In this document: in pieces, positions 1 to 10,232 of the stretch
How positions within the stretch are numbered: the first letter of the stretch is position 1
How the letters are laid out: each line of letters starts with the position of its first letter
Source of the DNA: Campylobacter concisus ATCC 51562
GTDB lineage: Bacteria; Campylobacterota; Campylobacteria; Campylobacterales; Campylobacteraceae
DNA length: 64,000 nt
Direction of reading: 5' to 3'
NCBI RefSeq assembly: GCF_000466745.1
Contig: NZ_ANNI01000008.1
Span: 1-64,000 of the forward strand
Position numbers and translations under genes: made by a program
Notes under the pieces: generated by a model
Told to the model about the DNA's origin: nothing
Seen by the model: only the letters and a program-made list of their open reading frames with translations
The model's database searches: none

Positions 1-68
1 TGCGTTGGATTCGAACCAACGGCCCCCTCATTAAAAGTGAGATGCTCTACCGACTGAGCTAGCAAGAC
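1..68 (-). tRNA. tRNA-Lys (anticodon TTT), 3' end cut by window edge
   Basis: The reverse complement reads as a tRNA: acceptor strand GTCTTGC, a D arm with AGCTCAGTCGGTAGAGC, an anticodon loop CTTTTAA giving anticodon TTT, and a T arm with GTTGG-TTCGAAT-CCAAC. The 3' acceptor strand begins GCA and runs off the left edge. The TTT anticodon decodes AAA/AAG lysine codons. The gene is transcribed leftwards, away from the rpsR operon terminator. Confidence 0.95.
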
Positions 69-602
69 ATATGCTTAAAAAAGAATTGAGATTATACAAA
101 AAACATTATTACATGTCAAGAAAAGGATGTTTAAAATTTGTTTTTAGCTAACATGGTTACATGGTTAGGTTGGTTTGGCATCAATAAGTTTTCAAAATAA
201 AATATATTATAAAGCCCACTTGCAAGATATGCAGACACCAAATGGATGAATATTGGATTTATTTAATAAAATTTATTTAAATTTAAGTATCTTGTCTTTT
301 AGCCTCATGTGAGCAGCTATTGCTATACGATAGATGATGCGTGATTCGTGGTAAAAATTGTGAATAATATGGATCAACGATATTGATTGTATATATATGG
401 CTAAATAAATTATTTTGAACTGATAAATTGATGCTATAGAGTTATTTAAAGACAGCATATATTTGAGATATCCACCTGAATAAATTCTAATTGTCTCGTG
501 TAAGTTAAACCAAAATTATAGATAGTACTTGAAAAATATTTTAAACTACAGTCAATAAATAAAAATCTATAAGAACATGAATCTAAGATATTTAAGATTA
601 GG
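69..602. other. AT-rich stretch with no convincing gene
   Basis: About 530 bases between the tRNA-Lys gene and the rpsR terminator. The longest reading frame is a 61-codon leftward frame (273-458) rich in Ile, Tyr and His. It has no recognisable domain and no good ribosome binding site. I see no tRNA, integrase, IS end or repeat. It could be promoter space for the tRNA plus decayed sequence. Confidence 0.5.
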
Positions 603-627
603 ATTAAACCCCGTTAATAGGGGCTTA
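603..627 (-). terminator. Terminator of the rpsF-ssb-rpsR operon
   Basis: On the minus strand a CCCC/GGGG stem closes a seven-base loop, flanked by AAG upstream and TTTAAT downstream. It lies 13 bases beyond the rpsR stop codon, where an intrinsic terminator is expected. The stem is short, so strength is uncertain. Confidence 0.6.
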
Positions 628-639
628 ATAGTTTAATAA

Positions 640-900
640 TTATAGTCCATCAAAAGGATTTGAAACTACATCTTTGCGATCTACTATGTAAGGTATAATA
701 GCTGCATGACGAGCTCTTTTGATCGCTTTTTCTACCATCTCTTGGTGTCTTTTTGATGTGCCAGTTAAACGTCTTGGCATTATTTTAAATCTCTCTGATA
801 AACAATACTTTAAAAGAGAAGTATCTTTATAATCTATAAAATCAATTTTTGCTTCTGTAAATTTGCAATATTTACGTGAATATTTTCTTTTTTCTGCCAT
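640..900 (-). CDS. rpsR: 30S ribosomal protein S18
   Basis: This 86-residue basic protein binds the 30S platform next to S6. The family signature is clear: an N-terminal [11 protein letters not shown] segment, then the [10 protein letters not shown] motif that contacts 16S rRNA, then a basic [14 protein letters not shown] helix. Length is normal for bacterial S18. It is the last gene of the leftward rpsF-ssb-rpsR operon, 15 bases after ssb, the common bacterial order. A hairpin follows the stop codon. Confidence 0.97.
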   Translation of the reverse strand: MAEKRKYSRKYCKFTEAKIDFIDYKDTSLLKYCLSERFKIMPRRLTGTSKRHQEMVEKAIKRARHAAIIPYIVDRKDVVSNPFDGL

Positions 901-915
901 TTTCTATCCTTTAAA

Positions 916-1473
916 TTAAAACGGTATTTCGTTGTCGCCATCAAAATTATCGGCGTCAATGTTTATATCAGGGATTTTTTCCTCATAGTACTCTTCTTGT
1001 ACTTTTTTATTTTGTGGTTGCATTTGCTGTCTTTGTGGTGCTGAATTTTGATATCCACCATTGCCATAGCTATTAGTTGAACCATTATTTCGTTGTTGCG
1101 AGTATGAACTATTTTGATTAAATCCACCTTGACTTTGTCCATTAGCTCCGCTATTTCCGCCAAGCATCTCCATATTTTCAACTACGATTGAATGCTTTGA
1201 ACGGTTTTGTCCGTTATTGTCGGTCCATTGATCAAATTTTAATCTTCCTTCAACCAGAAGCTTGGAGCCTTTGCTTAAATATTGATTTGCTATCTCAGCT
1301 GATTTGCCAAAGAACGATATGTCAATAAAGCATGTCTCTTCACGTTTTTCGCCGTTAGTATTAAATTTTCTAGTAACAGCAATACCGGAATTTCCTATAG
1401 CAGATCCACTAGTAGTGTATCTTAGCTCGATATCTCTTGTTAAATTCCCAACCAGTACTACTTTATTGAACAT
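916..1473 (-). CDS. ssb: Single-stranded DNA-binding protein
   Basis: SSB coats single-stranded DNA in replication, repair and recombination and recruits partners through its C-terminal tip. Residues 1 to about 110 form the OB fold, beginning MFNKVVLVGNLTRDIELRY, typical of bacterial SSB. Residues about 112-165 are a disordered linker rich in Gly, Asn, Gln and Ser. The last residues, DGDNEIPF, are the conserved acidic partner-binding tip. At 185 residues the length is normal. It lies between rpsF (13-base gap) and rpsR, so its expression is probably tied to ribosomal protein synthesis. Confidence 0.98.
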   Translation of the reverse strand: MFNKVVLVGNLTRDIELRYTTSGSAIGNSGIAVTRKFNTNGEKREETCFIDISFFGKSAEIANQYLSKGSKLLVEGRLKFDQWTDNNGQNRSKHSIVVENMEMLGGNSGANGQSQGGFNQNSSYSQQRNNGSTNSYGNGGYQNSAPQRQQMQPQNKKVQEEYYEEKIPDINIDADNFDGDNEIPF

Positions 1474-1486
1474 TTTTTATCCTTGA

Positions 1487-1906
1487 TTATTCTTCTGTAA
1501 AAGTTTGCTCGTCTACTTTTTCAACTCTTGGCTCACGCGGTGCTCTTGGCTCACGAGGCTCTTTTTTTATGGTTTGTTTGATACCTTTGCAAAGTCTTTC
1601 CCAGGCTGCGATTTCGCGTTTGTTTTCATATTTAACGCTTAAAAATCTTATGATATCTTCAGTGATCCTTACATTTCTCGTAAGCTCTGCAAGAAGTGCT
1701 GGTGGGGCTTTGTAATAGATAACAAAGTATGTTCCACGCTCGTATTTTTTGATGGTATAAGCTAGTTTTCTAGTACCCATCTCAACGACAGTAGCGATCT
1801 CGCCACCATTTTTTGTTATAACTTCTTTTACGAAGTCAACCTTAGCTTTAACTTCCTCTTCCGTTAATGTCGGCTTAAGAATAAATAAAAGCTCGTAATG
1901 TTTCAT
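1487..1906 (-). CDS. rpsF: 30S ribosomal protein S6
   Basis: S6 pairs with S18 on the 30S platform. The start [14 protein letters not shown] and the segment [21 protein letters not shown] are typical of S6. After about residue 110 there is a lineage-specific charged tail with tandem [10 protein letters not shown] repeats ending in acidic residues. E. coli S6 also has a variable acidic tail. It is the first gene of the rpsF-ssb-rpsR operon, with a good AAGGAGAA ribosome binding site just before the ATG. Confidence 0.97.
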   Translation of the reverse strand: MKHYELLFILKPTLTEEEVKAKVDFVKEVITKNGGEIATVVEMGTRKLAYTIKKYERGTYFVIYYKAPPALLAELTRNVRITEDIIRFLSVKYENKREIAAWERLCKGIKQTIKKEPREPRAPREPRVEKVDEQTFTEE

Positions 1907-1928
1907 TTCTTCTCCTTATGGATATTTA

Positions 1929-1943
1929 GCTCACTTTGTGAGC
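1929..1943 (-). terminator. Hairpin between holA and rpsF
   Basis: A perfect six-base-pair stem GCTCAC/GTGAGC with a three-base loop lies 40 bases past the holA stop and about 22 bases before rpsF. The downstream tract on the minus strand (TAAATATCC) is only weakly T-rich. It may be a weak terminator for the HDOD-rnr-holA operon, or a hairpin in the rpsF leader. Confidence 0.4.
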
Positions 1944-1983
1944 AAGGATTTTGCTTTAAGCAAGGGTGGATTTTAGCTTAAAG

Positions 1984-2982
1984 TTACTTAATATTTGCTG
2001 TTGATATGAGATGTTGTAAATTTAAAATAGTTGATAATACAAAAATTTCTTTATCCATTTTTGTATTTGTTTTTAGCTCCAACTCGGCTAAATTTAGCGT
2101 TTTAAATATCTCTAAATAGGCGTTTAAATTTAGTTTTAAACTATTTGCTTTTAATAAATTTGCGACATTTACAGGCGGTTGATAACCAATTGCTTCATCT
2201 AAATTTAATCGGCCATTTATCTTTATATAAGAGTAAATTTTAAATAGTCTAAAAAATGCTTTGTAAAGCGAATTTAGAAGTAAAATTTCATTAAAATTTG
2301 GATCTTCTAGGTAGGTAAAAAAGTCGTTTTTTATATCTTTTAGAGCCATAAATTTGTTAAAAAAATCATCAAAATTTATCCCGCCAAGTCCAAAAACCAG
2401 CCTTTTTACATCATCTTGTTCGATGTGTGTGTTTAGGCTCTTTAGCTTTGTTAGCTCGCTTGCTGCAAGGTATAAATTTTCATTATGCGTAAAGTAAAGC
2501 TCATAAAGTGCGTTTTTGGTTATGTTTAGTCCTATTTTGGCTGAGTTTTTGGCTAGTAAATTTATCGCTTCATCTGGAGTTGATGGCTTAAAAAATCTCG
2601 CAAAATTTGTCCCAAAAGTCTTTTGTGTATCAAAAACTAGTTTCATATCGGATTCATAAAGTTCAAATAAAAAGTAATTATCTTGGCTTTTTGAGCAAAG
2701 TGAGATGAGCTCTTTTAGCTCTTTTGCTGGGATCTTTTTGTCGCTTTTTATATAAAGGATATTTTTGCCGCCAAAAAGCGACTGCTCGCTTAGGTGAGAG
2801 CTTGCTTGCGCGTAGTTGTACTCGTCAAAATAAAGGCTTAATAAATTTGCGTCTTCACTTGAATAAAAGCTTAAAATTTCCTTGCCAAAAAGCTCGATCT
2901 GAAACTCGTCCGCTCCAAAAAGCAAGAAGTAGTTGCTTAAATTTGCATTTGCTAAATTTAGCTCCAAATCTTTTCTATACAT
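1984..2982 (-). CDS. holA: DNA polymerase III subunit delta
   Basis: Delta is the clamp-loader subunit that opens the beta sliding clamp. The 332-residue protein has the weakly conserved epsilon-type HolA layout: an N-terminal nucleotide-binding-like domain (about 1-135, with LLFGADEFQIELFGKEIL resembling the family's YGeeefLi segment), a middle lid domain, and an all-helical C-terminal domain that would join the clamp-loader collar. It overlaps the end of rnr by eight bases, so the two are translationally linked. The delta' gene holB lies elsewhere in this window at 19889-20509. Identity rests partly on rnr-holA gene order. Confidence 0.85.
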   Translation of the reverse strand: MYRKDLELNLANANLSNYFLLFGADEFQIELFGKEILSFYSSEDANLLSLYFDEYNYAQASSHLSEQSLFGGKNILYIKSDKKIPAKELKELISLCSKSQDNYFLFELYESDMKLVFDTQKTFGTNFARFFKPSTPDEAINLLAKNSAKIGLNITKNALYELYFTHNENLYLAASELTKLKSLNTHIEQDDVKRLVFGLGGINFDDFFNKFMALKDIKNDFFTYLEDPNFNEILLLNSLYKAFFRLFKIYSYIKINGRLNLDEAIGYQPPVNVANLLKANSLKLNLNAYLEIFKTLNLAELELKTNTKMDKEIFVLSTILNLQHLISTANIK

Positions 2983-4894
2983 CGATCTTTCTTACCACTT
3001 TTGCAAAAATTTTAGCACTCGCGATGTCGGCCTCTGTGATCTTTACGACAAGCTTTTGAAGTAAATTTGCGCTGTATCCAGTTATAAAAATTCTAGCTCC
3101 AACAAAATGATCATCAAGCTTAGCGACCAAGACATTTTGGTTTTCGCTCACGTAGCAGCGCACCTCTTTGCCGATGTTTGCTGCTGCCCAGCGTGCAAAT
3201 TTCCTATCCATAAAATCGTAGGCTACCTTGTCGGCTTCTCTTTCAAGTTCGCTTAAATTTGCGCAGGTACTTTGGATGTTTAAAAGCAAGAAGTTGTAAA
3301 GCTTTTCATCTTTTGAAATTTTAGCCTTTAAAAGCCTATGTAAAATAAGGTCAGAGTAGCGTCTAATAGGGCTTGTAAAGTGCGTGTATCTATCAAATCC
3401 AAGCCCAAAGTGGCCTAAATTTTCACTTGAGTACTCAGCTTTTTTTTGAGACTTGATGATGAGTTTATCTATTTCCTCGCGGTTGCCCAGTTCATCGGCT
3501 TTTATTTGGATCTTTCTTATCAAATTTGCAAGGTCACTCTCGTAGGTAAAGTCAAGCCCCAAAAGTTGCAAATCTTCAAGTAATGTATCTATCTTTTTAA
3601 AATCAGGCGAAGCGTGGTTTCTAAAAACGCCCTTTGAGATGAGCTTTGCGGCAGCTTTATTTGCTAAAAGCATGCAGTCCTCGACTAGTCTATGTGAGTC
3701 GGAGTCGCTTTCAAACCTAGTTTGTAAAATTTGACCCTCTTCATCAAGGCTCATTCTAAGCTCTTTTGTCCTAAAGTCAAATGCGTGCAAAAGCCTTTTT
3801 TTGCGAAGCTTTGTGGTGAGTTTAAAAAGTGGCTTGATCCATGAAATTTCACACTCTCTTTTGCCTTCTAAAATTTCATCGATCTCGTCGTAGTTAAAGC
3901 GCCTTTTTGAAAGGATGATCGCTTCAAAAAGCTCCTCTTTTTTTACCTCATTATTCGCATCAAGTGAAATTTTAAAACAAAATGCAAGGCGAGGCACGTT
4001 TGGTTTTAGCGAGCAGATATTTTCACTAAGCGCGCGTGGCAACATCGGTACTGAGATATGCGGAAAGTAGATAGAAAAGCCTCTTTTTTTGGCCTCGCTG
4101 TCAATAGCGCTATATGCGGTCACATACTCGCTTACATCAGCGATTGCAACGTAAATTTCGCGCTTTTTTTCATCAAAATATATGGCATCGTCAAAGTCTT
4201 TGGCGTCGACTGGATCGATCGTACAAAACTCTAAATTTCTTAGATCAACTCTGTTTGGATACATACTAGCATCGACTTCATCGCCAAAAGCCTTTGCCTC
4301 AAGCTCGCAAGCCTCGCTAAATTTATCGTTTTTATTATAAATAGCAAGCGAAATTTTCTCATCACTTAGCGGATCGTCTAAATTTCCTAAAACCTCAACT
4401 ATCTCGTTGTTTAGGTTGTTTATCTTTAGTAGCGTCCCAAGAGGAAGCATCTTTAGGCTTTTTTGCGTCGCTTTTAAGGTAGTGCTTAGTCCAGTTTTTA
4501 AATTTACACCTAAAATAGCTGCCCCAAAGCGTTTTGTGTAGACCACGCTTGTCTCATTTGCAAGCTTTAGACTCATCACTATTTTAGCACTCTGGCGTTT
4601 TTTCTTAAGTGGCAAAAGCTTTGCTAACACGATGTCGCCAAGGTGTGAGTTGTTTAAATTTTTATTTTCAACGATGATGTCTTGCTTGAAGCGTTTATCA
4701 AATGGCATGATAAAGCCAGTTGCGTTTTGGCTGATGTCTAGCTTGCCGCAGACGTAGCCATTGTTTAGGTAAAATTTATCTTTATGGGAGCTTACGGCAC
4801 CAAGATTTAAGAGATTTCGTAAAATCTCTTTATCTTCGTTTGAAACTTCTTTTTCCTTGATGCCAACTAGTAGTGATGTTAGAAATTCTTTCAC
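2975..4894 (-). CDS. rnr: Ribonuclease R (RNB family exoribonuclease)
   Basis: A processive 3'-5' exoribonuclease that degrades structured RNA. An N-terminal cold-shock-like OB region lies at about 40-200. The RNB catalytic core follows from about 218 to 530. Its metal-binding motif IDPVDAKDFDDAI (about 226-238) holds the clustered catalytic aspartates. The C-terminal segment is a weak S1-like domain. At 639 residues it is shorter than E. coli RNase R (about 810), mainly at both ends, as I would expect for epsilonproteobacteria. Its start overlaps the HDOD gene by four bases and its end overlaps holA by eight. Confidence 0.93.
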   Translation of the reverse strand: MKEFLTSLLVGIKEKEVSNEDKEILRNLLNLGAVSSHKDKFYLNNGYVCGKLDISQNATGFIMPFDKRFKQDIIVENKNLNNSHLGDIVLAKLLPLKKKRQSAKIVMSLKLANETSVVYTKRFGAAILGVNLKTGLSTTLKATQKSLKMLPLGTLLKINNLNNEIVEVLGNLDDPLSDEKISLAIYNKNDKFSEACELEAKAFGDEVDASMYPNRVDLRNLEFCTIDPVDAKDFDDAIYFDEKKREIYVAIADVSEYVTAYSAIDSEAKKRGFSIYFPHISVPMLPRALSENICSLKPNVPRLAFCFKISLDANNEVKKEELFEAIILSKRRFNYDEIDEILEGKRECEISWIKPLFKLTTKLRKKRLLHAFDFRTKELRMSLDEEGQILQTRFESDSDSHRLVEDCMLLANKAAAKLISKGVFRNHASPDFKKIDTLLEDLQLLGLDFTYESDLANLIRKIQIKADELGNREEIDKLIIKSQKKAEYSSENLGHFGLGFDRYTHFTSPIRRYSDLILHRLLKAKISKDEKLYNFLLLNIQSTCANLSELEREADKVAYDFMDRKFARWAAANIGKEVRCYVSENQNVLVAKLDDHFVGARIFITGYSANLLQKLVVKITEADIASAKIFAKVVRKIDV

Positions 4895-5709
4895 AAATTA
4901 TCTTTGACTTTAGCGACAGCCATTAAAAACGTATCATGTCCAAAGCCGTATTCGTCAAGAAGGGGTAGAGTATTTTGTATGCTTATATCATCAAGTTGAT
5001 TAAAGATATTTACAGCCGTTTTTATCACTTTTAGGGCTTTTGCGTAATCTTTTATATGATCTGGTGCCTCTTCTGGATTATTTGAATAGAGTATTGAGCT
5101 ACTAAGCTCTGTCTCAAGGTTCCATTGTTCAAAGATTTTAGCTGTAACTTCTTCATTTGACATATCTAAAATTTCTGTTTCAAATAGGGCAAGATCGATT
5201 GGACTAGATATATTTTTAAGTTTTTCTCTAAATTCGACGTCTTGCTTATTTTCGGCTAATTCGTGAGCAAGAACTATCTTGCCAATCTCAAGCATAAATG
5301 AAGCTGGAGATAGAATTTCTAGACTTTTAGGATTAACTTTAGAATGCCAATTGTACATCAGTGCATTTTGTATTATCGAGATATTTAAAAAATCTTGTGT
5401 AGTAATGCCATAAGGCTCTAAATTTATAGAAAAGCTCTTTTTAATCGTACTTGAAAGCGCAAAACCACGAATAGTAGCCATACCAAAAAGAGAAATAGCT
5501 CTTGCTATGGTTGTGATCTCTTGGGAAAACCCATAAAGTGGAGAGTTTGCTGAACGCAAGATATTTGCCGTTAGCATCGGATCCTTTTCGACCACTTTTG
5601 TAAGATCACTTATTGAGCTGTTTTCGTCCGCATGTAAGCGTTGAATTTGTATAACTGTGTCATCTAATGGTGGAAGTGCTTTGATTTTTTTAAAAACTGA
5701 TTCATTCAT
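4891..5709 (-). CDS. HDOD domain signalling protein
   Basis: This 272-residue protein is almost entirely an HDOD domain, a relative of HD phosphohydrolases that usually lacks the metal-binding His-Asp pair and acts in regulation. The N-terminal segment with LPPLDDTVIQIQRL, then VVEKDPMLTANILRSANSPLYG, then AISLFGMATIRGF matches the family's characteristic order. No output domain or transmembrane segment is visible. It opens a leftward operon with rnr and holA and overlaps rnr by ATGA. The partner and signal are unknown. Confidence 0.85.
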   Translation of the reverse strand: MNESVFKKIKALPPLDDTVIQIQRLHADENSSISDLTKVVEKDPMLTANILRSANSPLYGFSQEITTIARAISLFGMATIRGFALSSTIKKSFSINLEPYGITTQDFLNISIIQNALMYNWHSKVNPKSLEILSPASFMLEIGKIVLAHELAENKQDVEFREKLKNISSPIDLALFETEILDMSNEEVTAKIFEQWNLETELSSSILYSNNPEEAPDHIKDYAKALKVIKTAVNIFNQLDDISIQNTLPLLDEYGFGHDTFLMAVAKVKDNL

Positions 5710-5816
5710 TGAGTTATCTCTTTTTTTGAAATTTCAGCGTATTTTATCAAAATAAATTATCATAAAACTTAAAAAGAGTTTCTATATATTTCAGCCGAAT
5801 TTTTGCTGGCTAAAGT

Positions 5817-6874
<1,058 letters not shown>

Positions 6875-6877
6875 GCC

Positions 6878-8269
6878 TTGAGCGAAAAAAAGACCACAAA
6901 GAAGCGTCCTGCAAAAAAGAGTGCGGGTCGCTCTCATAATAAAATTTTCCTTGGTATCGGCATCATTGCTGCTATTTTGATAGTGGCACTTATCGCAGCT
7001 TTAAGTATCAAAAATAAAGACGTGGAGCAGATAAGCAAAGCAGATGAGACAAAAACCGAGAAGCAAATTTCAAAAAAGGCTGAGACAAAGGTCGCCAGCA
7101 AAGATAAAAAACAAGAGTATGAGAAGAGAAAATACCCTCTAAAATTTGATGAAGATGAAAATTTAAGTAAAATTTTTACCGATCCTAAACATAAAAGCGA
7201 GCTTGCTCTAAAGCCAAAAACTGAGCCAAAAGAGCAAAAAAAGATAGCTGAAGTAAAGAGTGAAGCCAAAAAAGAAGAGATAAAAAAAGAGCAAAACGAT
7301 ACTAAAAATTTACTCGCAAGTTATAAAAATACAGAACCTAGCGTAATAGAAAATGAACAAAAGATAGAGCCATTTTATAACTCAAAAATAGAACAAAAAA
7401 CCGAGCTAAAATCTCAAAATTTTGAAGTAAAAGTCGATCAAAATAAAAGTACTGAAATAGAAAAAAAAGAGAAAATTAAAAGCGAGGATACAAAAGTCGA
7501 GCCAGCTAAAAAAGCTGAAAATTTAACTACCAAAAAGATAGAAAAAACAAAATACGAAGAAAAAAATATAAAAAAAGATAGCTTTGAAGCGGTACCTTTT
7601 ACGCTAAACGCCAGTATAAAAGGGCGCGCAAAGCTCGTTATCATAATAGACGATGTGGCGACATTTGAACATGCAAGCATGATAAAATCGCTTGGCTTAA
7701 AAATTACGCCGTCTATTTTTCCAGCGACAAAGACTCATCCAGATACGCCAAATATCGCAAGAACATTTGAGTTTTATATGATACATCTTCCGATGCAAGC
7801 AAAACACTTTGATAGCCCAGAGATAGGAACTCTCACGATCAACGAGAGTTTTGAGAGCATGCATGAAAAGATAAAAAAGATACGCAAAGATTTCCCACGT
7901 GCAAAATACACAAACAACCACACAGGATCGCGCTTTACAAGCGATTTTAATGCTATGGATAAGGCTTATAGGGCGCTGATAGAGCAGGGCTTTGTCTTTG
8001 TTGATAGCAAAACTATCGCCCAAACCGCAGTAGCAAGAGCTGCAAAAAAACATAATCAGCCATACATTTCAAGAGATATATTTTTAGACGACGATCCATC
8101 GGCTAGTGCTGTTAGACGTGAGCTTGTGGCTGCTGTAAATTTGGCTAAAAAAAGAGGCTATGCGATCGCCATCGGGCATCCAAAGAAAAATACGATCACA
8201 GTGATAAAAGAGAGCAAAAATAATCTTTTAAAAGATGTTGATGTGGTTTATCTAAAAGATATTTTATGA
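6878..8269 (+). CDS. Divergent polysaccharide deacetylase (YibQ/DUF610 family)
   Basis: This 463-residue protein is predicted to be membrane-anchored. A single transmembrane segment lies at about 25-44, after a short basic cytoplasmic tail. A long Lys/Glu-rich linker (about 50-240) follows, then a globular domain (about 248-463) starting KLVIIIDDVATFEHASMI and containing HLPMQA, NNHTGSRFTSD and AIGHPKK, the motifs of the divergent polysaccharide deacetylase family. The predicted site is the periplasm, acting on a carbohydrate; the substrate is unknown. The start is TTG with no clear ribosome binding site, but the membrane segment needs a start near here. It overlaps dprA by four bases. Confidence 0.85.
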   Translation: MSEKKTTKKRPAKKSAGRSHNKIFLGIGIIAAILIVALIAALSIKNKDVEQISKADETKTEKQISKKAETKVASKDKKQEYEKRKYPLKFDEDENLSKIFTDPKHKSELALKPKTEPKEQKKIAEVKSEAKKEEIKKEQNDTKNLLASYKNTEPSVIENEQKIEPFYNSKIEQKTELKSQNFEVKVDQNKSTEIEKKEKIKSEDTKVEPAKKAENLTTKKIEKTKYEEKNIKKDSFEAVPFTLNASIKGRAKLVIIIDDVATFEHASMIKSLGLKITPSIFPATKTHPDTPNIARTFEFYMIHLPMQAKHFDSPEIGTLTINESFESMHEKIKKIRKDFPRAKYTNNHTGSRFTSDFNAMDKAYRALIEQGFVFVDSKTIAQTAVARAAKKHNQPYISRDIFLDDDPSASAVRRELVAAVNLAKKRGYAIAIGHPKKNTITVIKESKNNLLKDVDVVYLKDIL

Positions 8270-9036
8270 GACTCGACTTTATCCCAGAGCCGTTAAAAAG
8301 ACTAAAAAATCCACCAAAACAGCTAAATTTTATCGGAGATACTTCACTTTTATCCTTACCAAAGATCGCAGTTGTTGGCTCAAGAAAGGCAAGTGTTTAT
8401 ACAAAAGAGTGCGTCATAGCACTTTGCGCAGCGCTAAAAAGTGCAAACATATGCGTGGTAAGTGGTGGAGCTATCGGCGTTGATATCGCAGCTCATAAAG
8501 CTGCTATGCCACGAACGATTGGCATTTTTGCGAGCGGACTTGACACCATCTATCCAAGCCAAAATAAAGTGGCGATAAATGAAATTTACACCAAAGCCTT
8601 GGCACTTAGTGAGTATGATGAAGGTGAGCCGCCACTTGCTTATAGATTTTTGGAGCGAAACCGCATAGTTGTGGGGCTTTGTGAAGCTCTAGTCGTCGCG
8701 CAAGCTGATCTTAAAAGTGGCTCTATGCAAAGTGCGAGGCTTGCAAATGAGCTTAAAATTCCAGTTTATGTACTGCCACAGCGCATGGGTGAAAGCGATG
8801 GGACAAATTTTTTGCTTGCAAATAAAAAAGCCGAGCTTATCGATGACTATCATAAATTTGCTTCACTTTTTGGCAAGATTAAAGAGCAAGAAAAAACTAG
8901 TGATGAGATCTTAAAATTTTGTAAAAATGGCGTAAGTCTTGATGAAGTTTTAGTAAAATTTGGCGATATCATCTATGAGTACGAGCTTGAAGGGTTGGTT
9001 GAAATTTCAAATCTAAGAGTAAAGAGCTTGCTATGA
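8266..9036 (+). CDS. dprA: DNA-processing protein DprA
   Basis: DprA protects incoming single-stranded DNA during natural transformation and loads RecA onto it. The Rossmann core is clear: IAVVGSRKAS at about 34-43, VVSGGAIGVDIAAHKAA at about 64-80, then FLERNRIVVGLCEALVVAQ and KSGSMQSARLA. At 256 residues it is compact. It lacks the N-terminal SAM domain of some homologues and ends in a short winged-helix-like region. ATGA overlaps link it to both neighbours. Confidence 0.95.
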   Translation: MRLDFIPEPLKRLKNPPKQLNFIGDTSLLSLPKIAVVGSRKASVYTKECVIALCAALKSANICVVSGGAIGVDIAAHKAAMPRTIGIFASGLDTIYPSQNKVAINEIYTKALALSEYDEGEPPLAYRFLERNRIVVGLCEALVVAQADLKSGSMQSARLANELKIPVYVLPQRMGESDGTNFLLANKKAELIDDYHKFASLFGKIKEQEKTSDEILKFCKNGVSLDEVLVKFGDIIYEYELEGLVEISNLRVKSLL

Positions 9037-9416
9037 GAGAGAAATTTATGGCTATTGATGTTGGGCTAAAGCGAATAGGGCTTGCCTTTGGTTTTGGCGA
9101 GATCGTGACTCCGCTTGAGCCAGTGCTTAGAAAAAATAGAAATCAAGCCGCAAGAGATGTGAGTCAAAAGGTAAATGAATATACCCCAGATACGCTAGTA
9201 GTGGGTGTGCCAATCGGTGGTAGTAGCGAAGATGAGATGAGAAGACGCATCGAGCATTTTGTCTCACTTCTTGATGTAAAGGCAAATATTGTCTATCAAG
9301 ATGAAGCCTTTAGTAGCAGCGAAGCTAGTGAAATTTACACCAATACAAGACGAGATGGTAGGCTAGATAGCATTTCGGCCACTATTATTTTAAAAAGATA
9401 TCTTGGGATAAATTAA
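9033..9416 (+). CDS. ruvX: Holliday junction resolvase-like protein RuvX/YqgF
   Basis: An RNase H-fold protein of the YqgF family, linked to 16S rRNA 5'-end maturation and structurally related to RuvC. The start contains AIDVGLKRIGLAFG with the first catalytic Asp, and LVVGVPIGG and YQDEAFSS follow as in the family; the last supplies an acidic residue. At 127 residues the length is typical. It overlaps dprA by four bases and ends the ilvC-dprA-ruvX run, converging on the leftward gene that ends at 9432. Confidence 0.92.
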   Translation: MREKFMAIDVGLKRIGLAFGFGEIVTPLEPVLRKNRNQAARDVSQKVNEYTPDTLVVGVPIGGSSEDEMRRRIEHFVSLLDVKANIVYQDEAFSSSEASEIYTNTRRDGRLDSISATIILKRYLGIN

Positions 9417-9431
9417 AAAGTAAAAATCGGT

Positions 9432-10232
9432 CTATTTCTCAAGCGAATTTTTAAAAGCTAGTTGAAAACTATCCGTGCTAAAAGGTTGCTTTAATACTGT
9501 GACATGATTTGGCAGATCGTTAGCTGACTCATCACTTTTACAAATCGCTACAATACGAAAATTTTTAATATTTTTAAACTCAAGTATATCTTCTAGCATC
9601 GCTTCATTTTTTAAAATTTTACTATCGATAAAAATAACAAATGGGGTAAAAATAGAATCTTTTATATGTCTCATTAGATTGCTAAGGTCGTTTTTGCCGA
9701 TAACCTTTAGACCTAAAAAATTTATCTGAGCACTAATGGTGTCAAATAAAGCATCGTCATCGCAAGCAACTAAGATATTTGTATTTGTTTGATTTTTGAT
9801 ATTTATTTGTCTTTGGATGGCTCTATCGCCTGTTAGTGCCGCACTAAAAGATATTAAAAATTCTCCATCATTATGAGAGATCATAGATTCATTTGCTTTT
9901 TTTAGATAGTCATTTATCTTGCTGAGATAGTAGTGGCTTGGCCTCATTACGCTATGGCTAGATTTTATCTTAATATCAAAATGTACAGATTTGGGACTAT
10001 AATTTTTAAGTTGAAAGAGAATGTAAATGTCTGCATATTCGGTAGAATAAAGGAAAAATTTGCAAATATTTTCAAGTGTTTTTATGAGATTTGTGGCATC
10101 AAATTTTAAAAACCTTGGATAACTTGGATCGTAGCTAAAAATGATGGAATTTTTAGTGTCTTGCGCATCTTGGTATATGGCGCTAAGAAAAATTTCCATT
10201 CTGCTTATGATATCGATAGGTTTATCTTTCAT
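9432..10232 (-). CDS. Degenerate hybrid kinase: CA-like domain plus receiver-like domain
   Basis: I do not recognise a named gene. Residues about 25-145 resemble a histidine kinase ATP-binding domain (LIKTLENICKFF resembles the N-box; HNDGEFLISF is a poor GxG region), but there is no HisKA helix or phospho-accepting His. Residues about 150-266 look like a receiver domain: ILVACDDD with the acidic pocket, VIFIDSK with a candidate phospho-Asp, CKSD where Thr/Ser is usual, and LKQPF matching the conserved Lys-Pro. No membrane segment or DNA-binding domain is seen. It overlaps queA by four bases. A signalling role is inferred, but catalytic activity is doubtful. Confidence 0.6.
   Translation of the reverse strand: MKDKPIDIISRMEIFLSAIYQDAQDTKNSIIFSYDPSYPRFLKFDATNLIKTLENICKFFLYSTEYADIYILFQLKNYSPKSVHFDIKIKSSHSVMRPSHYYLSKINDYLKKANESMISHNDGEFLISFSAALTGDRAIQRQINIKNQTNTNILVACDDDALFDTISAQINFLGLKVIGKNDLSNLMRHIKDSIFTPFVIFIDSKILKNEAMLEDILEFKNIKNFRIVAICKSDESANDLPNHVTVLKQPFSTDSFQLAFKNSLEK

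Noticed and set aside
273..458. A 61-residue leftward gene near the tRNA-Lys
   Set aside because: No ribosome binding site, no recognisable motif and a composition expected of random AT-rich DNA.
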